64,000 bases of DNA, taken from the NCBI RefSeq assembly GCF_001645125.1, contig NZ_LXKA01000198.1, positions 1 to 64,000 on the forward strand. The letters run 5' to 3'. Source of the stretch: Paraburkholderia ginsengiterrae (GTDB taxonomy: Bacteria > Pseudomonadota > Gammaproteobacteria > Burkholderiales > Burkholderiaceae). Positions 8,858 through 18,662 of this stretch are shown here, one piece after another; within the stretch, counting starts at the first letter, position 1, and every line of letters begins with the position of its first letter. Below the pieces are notes generated by a model that saw only the letters and a program-made list of their open reading frames with translations, was not told the DNA's origin and did not search any database. A program made the position numbers and the translations under genes.

Positions 8858-9856
8858 ATGCGCATGATCCTGTTCAGCACCCGCCAGTACGACAGCGACA
8901 CGTTCACCGAAGCCAACGCCGCGCATCGTTTCGAACTGCATTTCCAGGAGTCGCATCTCGACAGCGAGACGGCCATTCTTGCGCAGGGTTATGACGTGGT
9001 GTGCCCATTCGTCAACGACAACGTCGACGCGGAGGTGCTCAGGCGGCTTCACGCCGGCGGCACGCGCATGATCGCGCTACGCTCGGCGGGCTTCAATCAT
9101 GTCGATCTGGCCGCGGCCGAACATTTGGGTATGGCGGTTGCGCGCGTGCCGGCGTACTCGCCCCATGCGGTCGCGGAACATGCGGTTGGTCTGATTCTGG
9201 CGCTGAACCGGCGCCTGCCGCGTGCCGTCGCTCGCACCCGCGAAGGGGACTTTTCGCTGCACGGATTGCTCGGCTTCGACCTTCACGGCAAGACCGCGGG
9301 TGTGGTCGGCACCGGCATGATCGGCCGCGTGTTTGGCCGCATCATGGCGGGCTTCGGCATGCAGGTGCTGGCCTACGATCCCGGTACGCCCGCAGACGAC
9401 CTGCTCGCGCTCGGTGCGCGCTACGTGCCGCTCGACACGCTGCTCGCCGAGTCCGACATTGTCAGCCTGCATTGTCCGCTGGTGCCAGACACCTACCATC
9501 TGATCGACGGCCCCGCGCTCGCCAAGATGAAGCGCGGCGCCATGCTGATCAATACGGGCCGCGGCGGCCTCGTCGAAAGCAACGCGCTGATCGGCGCCCT
9601 GAAAGACGGCCAGCTGGGCCACCTTGGGCTCGACGTCTACGAGGAAGAAGGCGGCCTGTTCTTCGAGGATCACTCGAATCTGCCCTTGCAGGACGACGTG
9701 CTTGCACGCCTCCTGATGTTCCCGAATGTGATCGTCACCGCGCACCAGGCGTTTTTCACGCGTGAGGCAATGAGCGAGATTGCCCAGACCACGCTCGAGA
9801 ACGTTGCGGCATGGCAAGCCGGCACACCACGCAACGTGGTGCGTTCACCCGGCTAG
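8858..9856 (+). CDS. ldhA: D-lactate dehydrogenase (2-hydroxyacid dehydrogenase family)
   Basis: A 332-residue NAD-dependent enzyme reducing pyruvate to D-lactate. It matches the E. coli LdhA pattern along its length: 'STRQYD' start, 'RSAGFNHVDL', nucleotide fold 'GVVGTGMIGRVFG' with 'AYDPG' at the end of the next strand, catalytic Arg in 'NTGRGGLVES', Glu in 'DVYEEEGGLFFED', and His in 'VTAHQAFFT'. GGAG lies 7 bases before the ATG. Its stop overlaps by four bases the stop of the convergent gene at 9853. Confidence 0.92.
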   Translation: MRMILFSTRQYDSDTFTEANAAHRFELHFQESHLDSETAILAQGYDVVCPFVNDNVDAEVLRRLHAGGTRMIALRSAGFNHVDLAAAEHLGMAVARVPAYSPHAVAEHAVGLILALNRRLPRAVARTREGDFSLHGLLGFDLHGKTAGVVGTGMIGRVFGRIMAGFGMQVLAYDPGTPADDLLALGARYVPLDTLLAESDIVSLHCPLVPDTYHLIDGPALAKMKRGAMLINTGRGGLVESNALIGALKDGQLGHLGLDVYEEEGGLFFEDHSNLPLQDDVLARLLMFPNVIVTAHQAFFTREAMSEIAQTTLENVAAWQAGTPRNVVRSPG

Positions 9857-10470
9857 ATGTCGCTGTTGCCGCTCGGTGCGACCACGCGCACTGCCGTGCG
9901 TGCGTCGTCCGCCGCGCCGCAGCATTCGCGCAGCACGGCAGCCTCGCGCTCGTGCACCTCGACCGGGAACCAGCGCGCGCCGGCATCGGCCAGATAACGG
10001 GCGCGATGCTGACCGTTGCGAAACGCGACCACGCCTTCGCGCTCCAGGCCGAACCAGCCCAGCAGACCGGGCGCGCGGCGCGTCGAGATCGTCACGTAGG
10101 GCATCTGCGGAATGCGCGGGTTGTCCGGATCGAGAAACTCACGAATGCCGCGCACCTTGCCCGAATGCCACTCGGCAACCGGTTTCAAAACATAATCCGT
10201 GTTGTCGCGGTCCGCGCAGGCGAGCAGCTTGCGCACATCGACGAGCACGACCTGATGGCGTGTGCCGTCGGTGACGAAGACACGCTTCAGGCGCACGTGG
10301 TCGTACCATGGATGATCTTGCAAAGGCACGATCCAGACCGTCTCGGCAAGGGCCGACGCGGCGGCAGACAATGAGTTGGACAAGGGCAAAGGCAAGCTCG
10401 ATAAGCTGGCGAAAAAGCGCCAGCGCGTTAAGAGAGCGCTAACGCTACGAGCCGATTGTGAAAGAAGCAT
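9853..10470 (-). CDS. Plasmid fertility inhibition factor-like protein
   Basis: About 205 residues. The N-terminus is rich in Ser/Ala/Leu. The C-terminal half contains 'FRNGQHRARYLADAGARWFP', a ParB/sulfiredoxin-like 'GxHRxRYL' nucleotide-binding signature. I recall chromosomal proteins of this type being annotated as 'plasmid fertility inhibition factor family' in Burkholderiales; the function here is unknown. A longer frame reaches 10557, but the ATG at 10470 fits the space before the divergent crotonase gene. It shares the bases CTAG with the end of ldhA. Confidence 0.55.
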   Translation of the reverse strand: MLLSQSARSVSALLTRWRFFASLSSLPLPLSNSLSAAASALAETVWIVPLQDHPWYDHVRLKRVFVTDGTRHQVVLVDVRKLLACADRDNTDYVLKPVAEWHSGKVRGIREFLDPDNPRIPQMPYVTISTRRAPGLLGWFGLEREGVVAFRNGQHRARYLADAGARWFPVEVHEREAAVLRECCGAADDARTAVRVVAPSGNSDI

Positions 10471-10559
10471 GACAGACCACGGTATTAACTGTTTTGCATA
10501 AACATTCTGCGCCGGATCCGAAACGAACGGGCGAACGAGAGGCCGCGAGAGAGACACCC

Positions 10560-11384
10560 ATGACCACCATGCAAAATATCAGTGACCACGTGCGCATCGA
10601 GGCTAATGAGGATATCGGCGTCGCCACGATCGTCCTTGAGCGGCCCGCGCGTCGCAATGCCGTCGACCGCCCTGTCGCGGACGCGCTCAGCGCCGCGTTC
10701 AGCCGTTTCGAAGCAGAGCCGGCGTGGCGCGCGGCGGTGCTGTTCGGCGCGGGTGGCACCTTCTGCGCGGGCGCTGACCTGAGTGCGCTCGCCGACGACA
10801 CCCGCCGCAACGAGCTGCACCCCGATGGCAGCGGCCCCGGACCGATGGGGCCGACGCGCATGAGCTTCAGCAAGCCCGTCATTGCCGCGATCGCGGGCTA
10901 TGCGGTCGCGGGCGGGCTGGAACTGGCGGCCATGTGCGATCTGCGGGTCGTCGAGGAGGACGCGGTGCTCGGCGTGTTCTGCCGGCGTGTCGGGATTCCG
11001 CTGATCGACGGCGGCACGATCCGCTTGCCGCGTTTGATCGGGCTCTCGCGGGCGCTAGACCTGATTCTGACCGGCCGCGCAGTGAGCGCGCAGGAAGCGC
11101 TCAGCTTCGGTCTCGCCAACCGCGTCGTGCCAAGGGGCACCGCACGCGAGGCGGCCGAACAGTTGGCCGCCGAACTGGCTGCCTTTCCGCAGGCGGCGCT
11201 GCTCGCCGACCGCCGCTCCGCGCTGGAAAACAGCACGCTTGAGGATCTCGCGGAAGCCTTGCGGCGCGAAGGCGCAGGCGGCTACGAAGCAGTATTCGAA
11301 GAAGGCGTCGCCGGTGCGGCGCGTTTCGCCAGCGGCGCCGGCCGTCACGGCAACATGCTCGATCCCCGCGGCGAGGGAAGCTAA
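10560..11384 (+). CDS. Crotonase (enoyl-CoA hydratase/isomerase) family protein
   Basis: 274 residues with the crotonase fold. 'GTFCAGADLSAL' and 'AIAGYAVAGGLELAAMCDL' form the oxyanion hole and include the first catalytic glutamate (Glu144 of rat hydratase). The position of the second catalytic glutamate (Glu164), 20 residues on, is Cys in 'GVFCRRVGIPLIDGG'. I recall this as a distinct crotonase subgroup, so simple hydration is doubtful. The ATG at 10560 follows GAGAGAG; the frame is open from 10494. The gene stands alone, divergent from the fertility-inhibition-like gene. Confidence 0.82.
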   Translation: MTTMQNISDHVRIEANEDIGVATIVLERPARRNAVDRPVADALSAAFSRFEAEPAWRAAVLFGAGGTFCAGADLSALADDTRRNELHPDGSGPGPMGPTRMSFSKPVIAAIAGYAVAGGLELAAMCDLRVVEEDAVLGVFCRRVGIPLIDGGTIRLPRLIGLSRALDLILTGRAVSAQEALSFGLANRVVPRGTAREAAEQLAAELAAFPQAALLADRRSALENSTLEDLAEALRREGAGGYEAVFEEGVAGAARFASGAGRHGNMLDPRGEGS

Positions 11385-11574
11385 ACCAGCGGCGTGGCCT
11401 GCCTCCGTCACGGCTTCAGCAAAAAACAACTTCTGCCCAAACAATAAGCAAGCATCCTTTGACTTAGGTAGAATCCCCTACTGTTTACCCCTTGTCCGGC
11501 GCAGGCGTTCTCGCCCCGAAAACGCGCGCCGGCCGCGCGGCGCTCGCCGTCGCGGCAATTCACGCTCCGCCACC

Positions 11575-12741
11575 ATGCCTTTGCCCCTGCTTGCCCTTGC
11601 CATCGCCGCCTTTGGAATCGGTACCACTGAGTTCGTCATCATGGGTCTGCTGCCCGATGTCGCGCGCGATCTGTCGGTCTCGATTCCGGCCGCCGGGATG
11701 CTGGTGTCGGCTTACGCGCTCGGCGTGACCATCGGAGCGCCGATCGTCGCGATCGCGGTCGCCAACATGCCGCGCAAGAAGGCGTTGATGAGCCTGATCG
11801 GCGTGTTCATCGTCGGCAATCTGCTGTGCGCGGTCGCGCCGGGCTATGCGGTGCTGATGGCCGCGCGCATCGTCACGGCGTTCTGCCACGGGGCGTTCTT
11901 CGGCATCGGCTCGGTGGTGGCCGCGGGGCTCGTCGCGCCGAACCGCCGCGCACAGGCCATCGCGCTGATGTTTACCGGCCTGACGCTCGCCAACGTGCTG
12001 GGCGTGCCGCTCGGCACCGCGCTGGGCCAGGCGGTCGGCTGGCGCGCGACCTTCTGGGCGGTGACGGGCATCGGCCTCGTCGCGGCAGCCGCGCTTGCCG
12101 TGTGCCTGCCGGCGAAAATCGACATGCAGAAAGCGAGCCTCGTGCGCGAATTCAGCGTGCTGAAGAACCCGCAGGTGGTGATGGTGCTCGGCATCAGCGT
12201 GCTTGCGTCGGCAAGCCTCTTTTCCACCTTCACGTACATCACGCCGATTCTCGAAGACGTGACCGGCTTTACGCCGCATGCGGTGACGTTCGTGCTGCTG
12301 TTGTTCGGCCTCGGTTTGACGGTCGGCAGCACGCTCGGCGGCAAGCTCGCCGACTGGCGGCTGATGCCTTCGCTGGTGGCGTTTCTGCTCGCCATCGTCG
12401 TGATCCTGACGATCTTTGCCGGCACGATGCACGCGGAGCTTCCGGCCATGCTCACGATTTTCGCGTGGGGCGTGCTGGCCTTCGCGATCGTGCCGCCGCT
12501 GCAAATGCTGATCGTCGACCGCGCGAGCCACGCGCCAAATCTGGCTTCGACGTTGAACCAGGGGGCGTTCAATCTCGGCAATGCGACAGGCGCCTGGCTG
12601 GGCGGCATGGCGATCGGCGCGGGCGCGCCGCTCACTACCCTGCCATGGGTCGGCGTGGCGACCTCGATCGGCGCGTTGCTGCTGACGCTGTGGTCGGTCT
12701 CGATCGACCGGCGCGCGCAGCGGATGGCCGTCACGGGATAG
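11575..12741 (+). CDS. MFS transporter, AraJ/arabinose-efflux type
   Basis: A 388-residue inner-membrane drug/sugar exporter with 12 hydrophobic helices. The first helix starts at once (MPLPLLALAIAAFGIGTTEF), and 'GTTEFVIMGLLPDVARDL' is a strong signature of the AraJ/YdhP efflux subfamily. 'MPRKKALM' is the loop 2-3 motif. The frame is open far upstream (to 11239), but that part overlaps the crotonase gene, so the ATG at 11575 is chosen. Substrate unknown. Confidence 0.88.
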   Translation: MPLPLLALAIAAFGIGTTEFVIMGLLPDVARDLSVSIPAAGMLVSAYALGVTIGAPIVAIAVANMPRKKALMSLIGVFIVGNLLCAVAPGYAVLMAARIVTAFCHGAFFGIGSVVAAGLVAPNRRAQAIALMFTGLTLANVLGVPLGTALGQAVGWRATFWAVTGIGLVAAAALAVCLPAKIDMQKASLVREFSVLKNPQVVMVLGISVLASASLFSTFTYITPILEDVTGFTPHAVTFVLLLFGLGLTVGSTLGGKLADWRLMPSLVAFLLAIVVILTIFAGTMHAELPAMLTIFAWGVLAFAIVPPLQMLIVDRASHAPNLASTLNQGAFNLGNATGAWLGGMAIGAGAPLTTLPWVGVATSIGALLLTLWSVSIDRRAQRMAVTG

Positions 12742-12820
12742 CAAGCGCGGCGCTGGGCCGCGGTCGTCGCGGTCCGCACGCAGGTGCGAATGATCCGCAC
12801 CCGTAGTAGCATCTCGGCCG

Positions 12821-13981
12821 ATGAAAGTCATCTTCACTCGCGATTTTCTCGCGCTGATCCTGAGTGTCGCCGTTGTCGGACTCGGCAGCGGTGCAACGCT
12901 TCCTCTCACCGCCCTCGCGCTCGCGCAAGCCGGCCACGGCACCGACGTGGTCGCCCTGCTGACTGCCGCGCAAGCGGGCGGCGGGCTCATCGTCGTGCCG
13001 CTCGCCGGCTGGATCGCGACGCGCTTCGGCGGCCGCCAGGTGATCGTCGGCACGGTGCTGGTGGTGGCATTCGCCACCGCGCTGATGCAACTCACCTCGA
13101 ACCTGTGGCTATGGGCCATGCTGCGCGTGCTATGCGGCGCGGCGCTGATGCTGCTCTTCACCATTGGCGAAGCCTGGGTGAACCGGCTTGCCGACGACGC
13201 CACGCGTGGCCGCGTCGTCGCCATCTACGCGACGAACTTCACGCTGTTCCAGATGGCAGGACCGGTGCTGGTGAGCCAGATCGCCGACTTCACGCAAGGG
13301 CGCTTCCTGATTTGCGGCGCGATCTTCCTGCTGGCCCTGCCGATGCTCGCTACGATCCGCACCACGCCGCAGGCGTCAGAAGACGATCAGGCGGCGCACG
13401 GCAGTTGGCGCCATGTCTTGCCGCAAATGCCGGCGCTCGTGATCGGCACGGGATTTTTCGCGTTGTTCGACACGATCGCGCTTTCGCTGCTGCCGCTCTT
13501 TGCGATGTCGCACGGCATCACGAGCGAGATTGCCGTGTTGTTCGCCTCGGCCCTGCTGCTCGGCGATACGACCCTGCAGTTTCCGATTGGCTGGCTCGCC
13601 GACCGGCTTGGCCGCGAACGTGTGCATATCGGCTGCGGCGTGATCGTCGTGGCGTTGTTGCCGCTTCTGCCGTGGGCCGTGAGTTCGCCGTGGCTCTGCT
13701 GGCCGCTGCTGTACGTGCTCGGCGCGGCGGCGGGCGCGATCTATACGCTGTCGCTGGTCGCCTGCGGCGAGCGCTTTCGCGGCGTCGCGCTGGTATCGGC
13801 CAGTTCGCTGGTGGGCGCGTCGTGGAGCGCCGCGAGTTTCGGCGGCCCGCTGGTGGCCGGCGCACTGATGAAGGGTGTCGGCAATGACGCGATGGTGGGT
13901 GTGCTGCTGCTCGCCGCGCTGGCGTTTCTCGCGGCCGCCTGGTGGGAACGGCGACGCGCGCCAGCGCAATTGGTTGGGTAA
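12821..13981 (+). CDS. MFS transporter
   Basis: 386 residues, about 12 membrane helices. 'GWIATRFGGRQVIVG' is the conserved loop between helices 2 and 3 and 'GWLADRLGRERVHIG' its repeat in the second half. It belongs to a different MFS branch from its neighbour, closer to YcaD-like transporters. It lies 79 bases behind the previous MFS gene on the same strand, so the two may be co-transcribed. It ends 26 bases from the convergent fahA stop. Substrate unknown. Confidence 0.85.
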   Translation: MKVIFTRDFLALILSVAVVGLGSGATLPLTALALAQAGHGTDVVALLTAAQAGGGLIVVPLAGWIATRFGGRQVIVGTVLVVAFATALMQLTSNLWLWAMLRVLCGAALMLLFTIGEAWVNRLADDATRGRVVAIYATNFTLFQMAGPVLVSQIADFTQGRFLICGAIFLLALPMLATIRTTPQASEDDQAAHGSWRHVLPQMPALVIGTGFFALFDTIALSLLPLFAMSHGITSEIAVLFASALLLGDTTLQFPIGWLADRLGRERVHIGCGVIVVALLPLLPWAVSSPWLCWPLLYVLGAAAGAIYTLSLVACGERFRGVALVSASSLVGASWSAASFGGPLVAGALMKGVGNDAMVGVLLLAALAFLAAAWWERRRAPAQLVG

Positions 13982-14007
13982 CGAGCGGACTCTGGCGGCG
14001 CGTTACT

Positions 14008-15309
14008 TCAGCTGAGCGCCGGCAGGATTTCCCCAACGCACGTGCCAAAACCGACCCGATAGCCAACGCCCTGACACCAGCCGGACAGTGTCAGTTCGTC
14101 GCCGTCCTCGATGAAACTACGCGAGCCGCCTTCTTGCAGCGTCAGCGGCTTGCTCCCGTTCCATGTCGATTCGAGCAGACTGCCACACGAATCCTCCGTC
14201 GGACCGCTGATCGTGCCCGAGCCCATCAGATCGCCCACTCGCGTATTGCAGCCCGATACCGTGTGATGCGCGAGTTGTTGCGCCATCGTCCAGTACATGT
14301 GCTTGAAATTGGTTCGCGAAATCGTGCTCGCCTGCTTCGCCTGTTGCGGACGCAGCGTGACTTCCAGCGTGATGTCGAAGGCGTGCTCGCCGTCGTGGCG
14401 CAAGTAGGCCAACGGCTGCGGCTCCTGCACCGGCTGCGCGACGCGGAACGGTTCGAGCGCGTCGAGCGTCACGATCCATGGCGAGATGGTGGTTGCGAAT
14501 GTCTTCGCGTTGAACGGGCCGAGCGGCACGTATTCCCACTGCTGGATGTCGCGCGCGCTCCAGTCGTTCAGCAGCACCATGCCGAAGATATGCGCCTCGG
14601 CATCGGCGCACGCAACCGGTTCGCCCAATGCGTTGCCCGCGCCGATCACGAAGCCCGTCTCCAGTTCGATATCGAGCTTGCGGCACGCGCCGAACACCGG
14701 ACGTTCCTGATCCGGCAGCTTCAACTGACCGTTAGGACGGCGTACCGGCGTGCCGCTCACCACCACCGACGACGGGCGCCCGTTGTAACCGATCGGCATC
14801 TCCGACCAGTTCGGCAGCAGCGCGTTCTTCGGATCGCGGAACATCGAGCCGACATTCGTCGCGTGCTCCTTCGACGAATAAAAGTCGGTGTAGCCTGGAA
14901 TCTGCACCGGCAGATGCAATTGCGCGTCGGCCTGGCGCACCAGCACTTTCGAGCGCAGCGCCGTATCGTCGCGCAAGGTCGCCGTGTCGCGCGCCAGCAG
15001 CGTGCTCAACTGAACCCGCACGCTGCGCCATGCATCGCGGCCCAGCGCGATGAATTCATTCAGCGTGTCGCGCGTCAGCACGTCGGCCTTCGACGGCAGC
15101 TTCAGCAAACCCTCCGCTTGCAACGCGGCGAGGTCGACGATCTCGTCACCGATCGCGACGCCCACGCGGCGCGTGGCATCGCGCGTGTCGCTGAAAATGC
15201 CGAACGGCAGATTCTGAATCGAAAAATCCTGAGTGGAATCGTTAGCCGACTCGATCCAGCTTTTGCGCGACGGATCGAGCGTCGCCTGGAGATCGCTCAA
15301 TGCGTTCAT
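14008..15309 (-). CDS. fahA: Fumarylacetoacetase
   Basis: 433 residues. It cleaves fumarylacetoacetate to fumarate and acetoacetate, the last step of tyrosine/homogentisate breakdown. '[17 protein letters not shown]' carries the two metal-binding glutamates, and '[19 protein letters not shown]' with '[15 protein letters not shown]' is diagnostic. Length matches the bacterial/eukaryotic FAH family. The ATG at 15309 overlaps the stop of hmgA (ATGA), so the genes are translationally coupled; the longer open frame runs inside hmgA and is not used. Confidence 0.96.
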   Translation of the reverse strand: MNALSDLQATLDPSRKSWIESANDSTQDFSIQNLPFGIFSDTRDATRRVGVAIGDEIVDLAALQAEGLLKLPSKADVLTRDTLNEFIALGRDAWRSVRVQLSTLLARDTATLRDDTALRSKVLVRQADAQLHLPVQIPGYTDFYSSKEHATNVGSMFRDPKNALLPNWSEMPIGYNGRPSSVVVSGTPVRRPNGQLKLPDQERPVFGACRKLDIELETGFVIGAGNALGEPVACADAEAHIFGMVLLNDWSARDIQQWEYVPLGPFNAKTFATTISPWIVTLDALEPFRVAQPVQEPQPLAYLRHDGEHAFDITLEVTLRPQQAKQASTISRTNFKHMYWTMAQQLAHHTVSGCNTRVGDLMGSGTISGPTEDSCGSLLESTWNGSKPLTLQEGGSRSFIEDGDELTLSGWCQGVGYRVGFGTCVGEILPALS

Positions 15310-16652
15310 CGCTGCTCCGGGTTGAAGTGTTTGTTGAGGCCTTGCCAGCATTCGTAGTAGTTCGCCTGCAGTTGCGAGGTTTCGAGTGCGAAGCGGGTTG
15401 GTTTGATCAGCGTGCGGGTCTCGAACATGAACGCCATCGTGTCGCCGACTTTCTTCGGCACCGACGTATCGCCATGCGAAGCTTTTTCGAACGTCTCCGC
15501 GTCCGGGCCGTGACCCGACATGCAGTTGTGCAGACTTGCGCCGCCCGGCACGAAACCCTCGGCCTTGGCGTCGTACACCCCGTGCACGAGACCCATGAAC
15601 TCGCTCGCGACGTTGCGATGGAACCAGGGCGGGCGGAACGTATCTTCGGCGGCGAGCCAGCGCGGCGGGAAGATCACGAAGTCGATCGTATCGACGCCCG
15701 GCGTGTCGCTTGGCGAGTGCAGCACCAGAAAGATCGACGGATCCGGATGATCGAAGCTGATCGAGCCGATCGTGTTGAAGCGGCGCAGGTCGTACTTGTA
15801 CGGCGCGTAATTGCCGTGCCACGCGACCACGTCGAGCGGTGAATGGCCGATGCTCGCGCGCCACAGGTTGCCGTTCATCTTGGCGACGAGTTCGAAGTCG
15901 CCTTCGCGATCTTCGTAGGCGGCGTGCGGCGTGAGGAAATCGCGCGGATTGGCGAGGCCGTTCGAGCCGATCGGGCCGAGGTCCGGCAACCGCAGCAGCG
16001 CGCCGAAGTTCTCGCAGATATAGCCGCGCGCCTCTCCGTCCGGCAGGCTCACCGCGAAGCGCACGCCACGCGGAATCACCACGATCTCAAACGGCTCGAC
16101 GGCCAGCCGGCCGAATTCGGTCGCAATATCGAGCCGCCCTTCCTGCGGCACGATCAGCAACTCGCCGTCGGCGCTGTAGAAGAAGCGCTCCGTCATCGAG
16201 CGGTTCGCCGCATACAGGTGGATCGCGCAGCCGTTCATCGCTTCCGCCGAGCCGTTGCCCGCCATCGTCACCCAGCCGTCGATGAAATCTGTCGGCCGGG
16301 CCTGCATCGGCAAGGGGTCCCAACGCAGCTGGTTGGGCGGCGTGGGCGGTACATCTGCAAAGTTGGCGACGAGCCGGTCCGAAGGCAGCGGCGTGAACGG
16401 CTGATGCACGGCGGCCGGCCGTATCCGGTACAGCCACGAGCGGCGGTTATGGCTGCGCGGCGCGGTGAACGCAGTGCCGGACAATTGTTCGGCATACAGG
16501 CCATAGGCCGCGCGCTGCGGCGAATTGCGGCCTTCGGGCAAAGCGCCGGGCAAGGCCTCCGTCGCGAATTCGTTCGCGAAGCCCGACTGATAGCCCGGCT
16601 CGATCTCGGGCCGCGAACTGGCGGTATTCGGCGTACGTGTTGGGGTATCCAT
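15306..16652 (-). CDS. hmgA: Homogentisate 1,2-dioxygenase
   Basis: 448 residues, iron-dependent ring cleavage of homogentisate to maleylacetoacetate. '[19 protein letters not shown]' is the family N-terminus. '[16 protein letters not shown]' contains an iron-binding His and Glu, and '[12 protein letters not shown]' supplies the third ligand region. It is first in the hmgA-fahA operon. No maleylacetoacetate isomerase gene is in the window, so that step must be encoded elsewhere. The ATG at 16652 follows GGAGAG on the minus strand. Confidence 0.96.
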   Translation of the reverse strand: MDTPTRTPNTASSRPEIEPGYQSGFANEFATEALPGALPEGRNSPQRAAYGLYAEQLSGTAFTAPRSHNRRSWLYRIRPAAVHQPFTPLPSDRLVANFADVPPTPPNQLRWDPLPMQARPTDFIDGWVTMAGNGSAEAMNGCAIHLYAANRSMTERFFYSADGELLIVPQEGRLDIATEFGRLAVEPFEIVVIPRGVRFAVSLPDGEARGYICENFGALLRLPDLGPIGSNGLANPRDFLTPHAAYEDREGDFELVAKMNGNLWRASIGHSPLDVVAWHGNYAPYKYDLRRFNTIGSISFDHPDPSIFLVLHSPSDTPGVDTIDFVIFPPRWLAAEDTFRPPWFHRNVASEFMGLVHGVYDAKAEGFVPGGASLHNCMSGHGPDAETFEKASHGDTSVPKKVGDTMAFMFETRTLIKPTRFALETSQLQANYYECWQGLNKHFNPEQR

Positions 16653-16733
16653 GCAAGGCTCTCCGTTGATACTCAATCTTCTCGACTCACGCGGTCCGCG
16701 GCCCTGACAGCGGGCATGTCGCGGCATCACAAT

Positions 16734-16762
16734 TTACGTATAGTAAAACGAATTACGCATAG
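16734..16762. promoter_or_regulatory. Direct repeats in the hmgA promoter region
   Basis: TTACGTATAG (16734-16743) and TTACGCATAG (16753-16762) are near-identical direct repeats 19 bases apart in an AT-rich island of the 305-base region between hmgA and the EAL gene. They may be a regulator binding site or overlapping promoter elements. The rest of 16653-16957 shows no gene. Confidence 0.4.
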
Positions 16763-16957
16763 AGAAATTAACGTAAACCCTGGAGATCCTCGGAAAAACC
16801 CTCGGACGGGCCGTGTGCACAGGCGTTCGGCGGATAACGTTATGAGCAATATGTTCATGTAATCGCGGTCCGGACTGCTACCATCAAGGCATGCGGCAAC
16901 CGAGTCGCGTTGCCGAGCGCCTGGCGCGCCTGCCTTTTTTGCTATTCATTCGCCTAA

Positions 16958-17791
16958 ATGATTCTGCCAACCATCCCCAACCTCATTGCCCGTGCCGCCG
17001 ACCACCCGTTTCTCGGCCAGCACCTGATGATGGGACAAGGCATGCATCACGACGTCGCACTAGCGCAATCCGGCGGCCTTGAACTCACCAGCGCCTATGA
17101 ACCGATCTTCGATATCAGCGTGCACGCGCTCGCGCAGTCGCTCTCCTGCGGGGCAGAAGGCGTAGACCGTTTCGGCGATGAACTCGGGTTTCAGGCCGTC
17201 ACGCAGCGGCTCGACGCCGCGCCGTTCGAAGTCTTCGATCCGTTCGACCGGATTGCCGACGATCAGGAACTGGTCGCGCTCGACCGGATGTCGCGCGCGC
17301 TGCACGCCATCAATTTCTTCGGCGCGCAGCGGCATGGGTTGCTCTTTCTGCGCGTGCACGAACGGCTGCTGAAGAGCGTGAAGTACGATCACGGGCTGCA
17401 TTTCTCGACCATCCTGGTGTCGTTCGGCCTGAACCCGTCGCGAGTGGTGATCGAGCTGCCGGCCGCGGCCGTCGCGCACAAGACCTTTCTCGGCTATCTG
17501 ACCACGAGTTATCAGCGCTACGGCTTCAAGGTGGCCGGCAATCTGTCCAATGCCGGACAAATTCTGTCGGTGTCGGAAACGGCGCGGCTCGACTTCATCA
17601 AGATGGATGCGGGCATCGCGTTGCGCGATGCGATGGTCAAGCCGTTAGTCGGCTACGCCGGCCGGTTGCGGGTTCCGCTGATCTTCAACGGTGTGGTGAG
17701 CGAAACGCAGTTCGAAGCGCTGCAGCAGTACGACGTGCGCTTCGTGCAAGGGCCGCTGTTCAACGCCCATTACCATGACCGGACGGCCTGA
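16958..17791 (+). CDS. Degenerate EAL-domain protein
   Basis: 277 residues. The fold of c-di-GMP phosphodiesterases is visible: 'SAYEPIFDI' near residue 45, 'LNPSRVVIELPA' mid-protein, 'DFIKMDAGIA', and 'VRFVQGPLFNAHY' near the C-terminus. The catalytic signature is missing: no EALLR follows 'YEPIFDISVHALAQSL', the general NE metal pair is not evident, and KMD keeps only one Asp. It is therefore probably a non-catalytic EAL protein, perhaps a c-di-GMP receptor or protein-interaction module. No GGDEF, sensor or membrane domain is attached. Similar stand-alone EAL proteins are frequent in Burkholderia. Confidence 0.8.
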   Translation: MILPTIPNLIARAADHPFLGQHLMMGQGMHHDVALAQSGGLELTSAYEPIFDISVHALAQSLSCGAEGVDRFGDELGFQAVTQRLDAAPFEVFDPFDRIADDQELVALDRMSRALHAINFFGAQRHGLLFLRVHERLLKSVKYDHGLHFSTILVSFGLNPSRVVIELPAAAVAHKTFLGYLTTSYQRYGFKVAGNLSNAGQILSVSETARLDFIKMDAGIALRDAMVKPLVGYAGRLRVPLIFNGVVSETQFEALQQYDVRFVQGPLFNAHYHDRTA

Positions 17792-17841
17792 GGGCGACTC
17801 AGCTGCGCGTTGAGATGCGGCAGCGCCCTGCCGCCGTCGCC

Positions 17842-18627
17842 TCAAGCCGTTTCGCCCAGGCGCCGGGCAAGCGCCTTCAGCCGGGGCGCGACGTTTTCAC
17901 GAAACACCTCCTCTCCCATCGACGAAGCCGGCCCGCTGCAGCTCAGCACCAGCCAGCGCCCTTCTCGTGGCTCGCGAAACGGCACTGCCACCGCGTTCAC
18001 ATCGTCATGCCACGCGCGGAACGAATAGCAGCACCGCGCCTTGGCAAAGGCCTCGATTTCCTGTTCCGCACCGGCCACCAGCTCCACGCCCTCGTCGCCG
18101 GCAGCCTTGCCGAGTTCGACCAGCAGCGCGGCGCGCACGTCCGCCGGCTGCACGGCCAGATAGGCCCGGCCCATCGAGCTGGTCAACATCGACAGTTTCG
18201 AACCGGACGCCAGCCCGAGCGTCAGCGCAGTTTCGCTGCGGATCGTCTCGAGATAAACCATGTCGAGCCCGTCACGGCAGCCGAGCGAGACCGCCGCGCC
18301 CACTTCGCGCGCGAAGGCGCGCATGTGCGGGCGCGCCAGTTCGAGCGTGTCAGTGCCCGCGAGCAGCGCGAAACCGAGCGACAGCACGCCGGCGTCGAGC
18401 GCATATTTGCCAAGGGTTTCGTCGAGCCGCAGATAGCCGAGCACGGTCAACGTGTAGGCGAGACGGTTGACGGTCGCCTTCGGCAAACCCGTGCGTTCGA
18501 CGAAATCGCGGTTGCCGAGCATCGTTTCGCCCGGCTTGAAAGCGCGCAGCAGATCCAGCCCGCGTGCCAGGGCAACGACGAATTTGCGTTCGTCTAGCGG
18601 TTCGGAGAGAGTGGATACAGGCGTCAT
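17842..18627 (-). CDS. IclR-family transcriptional regulator
   Basis: 261 residues. N-terminal winged helix (about residues 15-75, '[19 protein letters not shown]') and C-terminal effector domain ('[19 protein letters not shown]', '[12 protein letters not shown]', '[21 protein letters not shown]'). It is divergently placed to gcdH with an IclR-type palindrome in between, so it most likely controls gcdH and itself. A GTG at 18639 is an alternative start. Confidence 0.9.
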   Translation of the reverse strand: MTPVSTLSEPLDERKFVVALARGLDLLRAFKPGETMLGNRDFVERTGLPKATVNRLAYTLTVLGYLRLDETLGKYALDAGVLSLGFALLAGTDTLELARPHMRAFAREVGAAVSLGCRDGLDMVYLETIRSETALTLGLASGSKLSMLTSSMGRAYLAVQPADVRAALLVELGKAAGDEGVELVAGAEQEIEAFAKARCCYSFRAWHDDVNAVAVPFREPREGRWLVLSCSGPASSMGEEVFRENVAPRLKALARRLGETA

Positions 18628-18662
18628 GGGGTGGTACACTCGGACGTGGTTTGCAAAACATT

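Noticed and set aside
11560-13224. A 554-codon minus-strand frame opposite the two MFS genes
   Set aside because: Composition is Arg/Ala/His/Asp-rich with no motif; plus-strand frames are typical membrane transporters.
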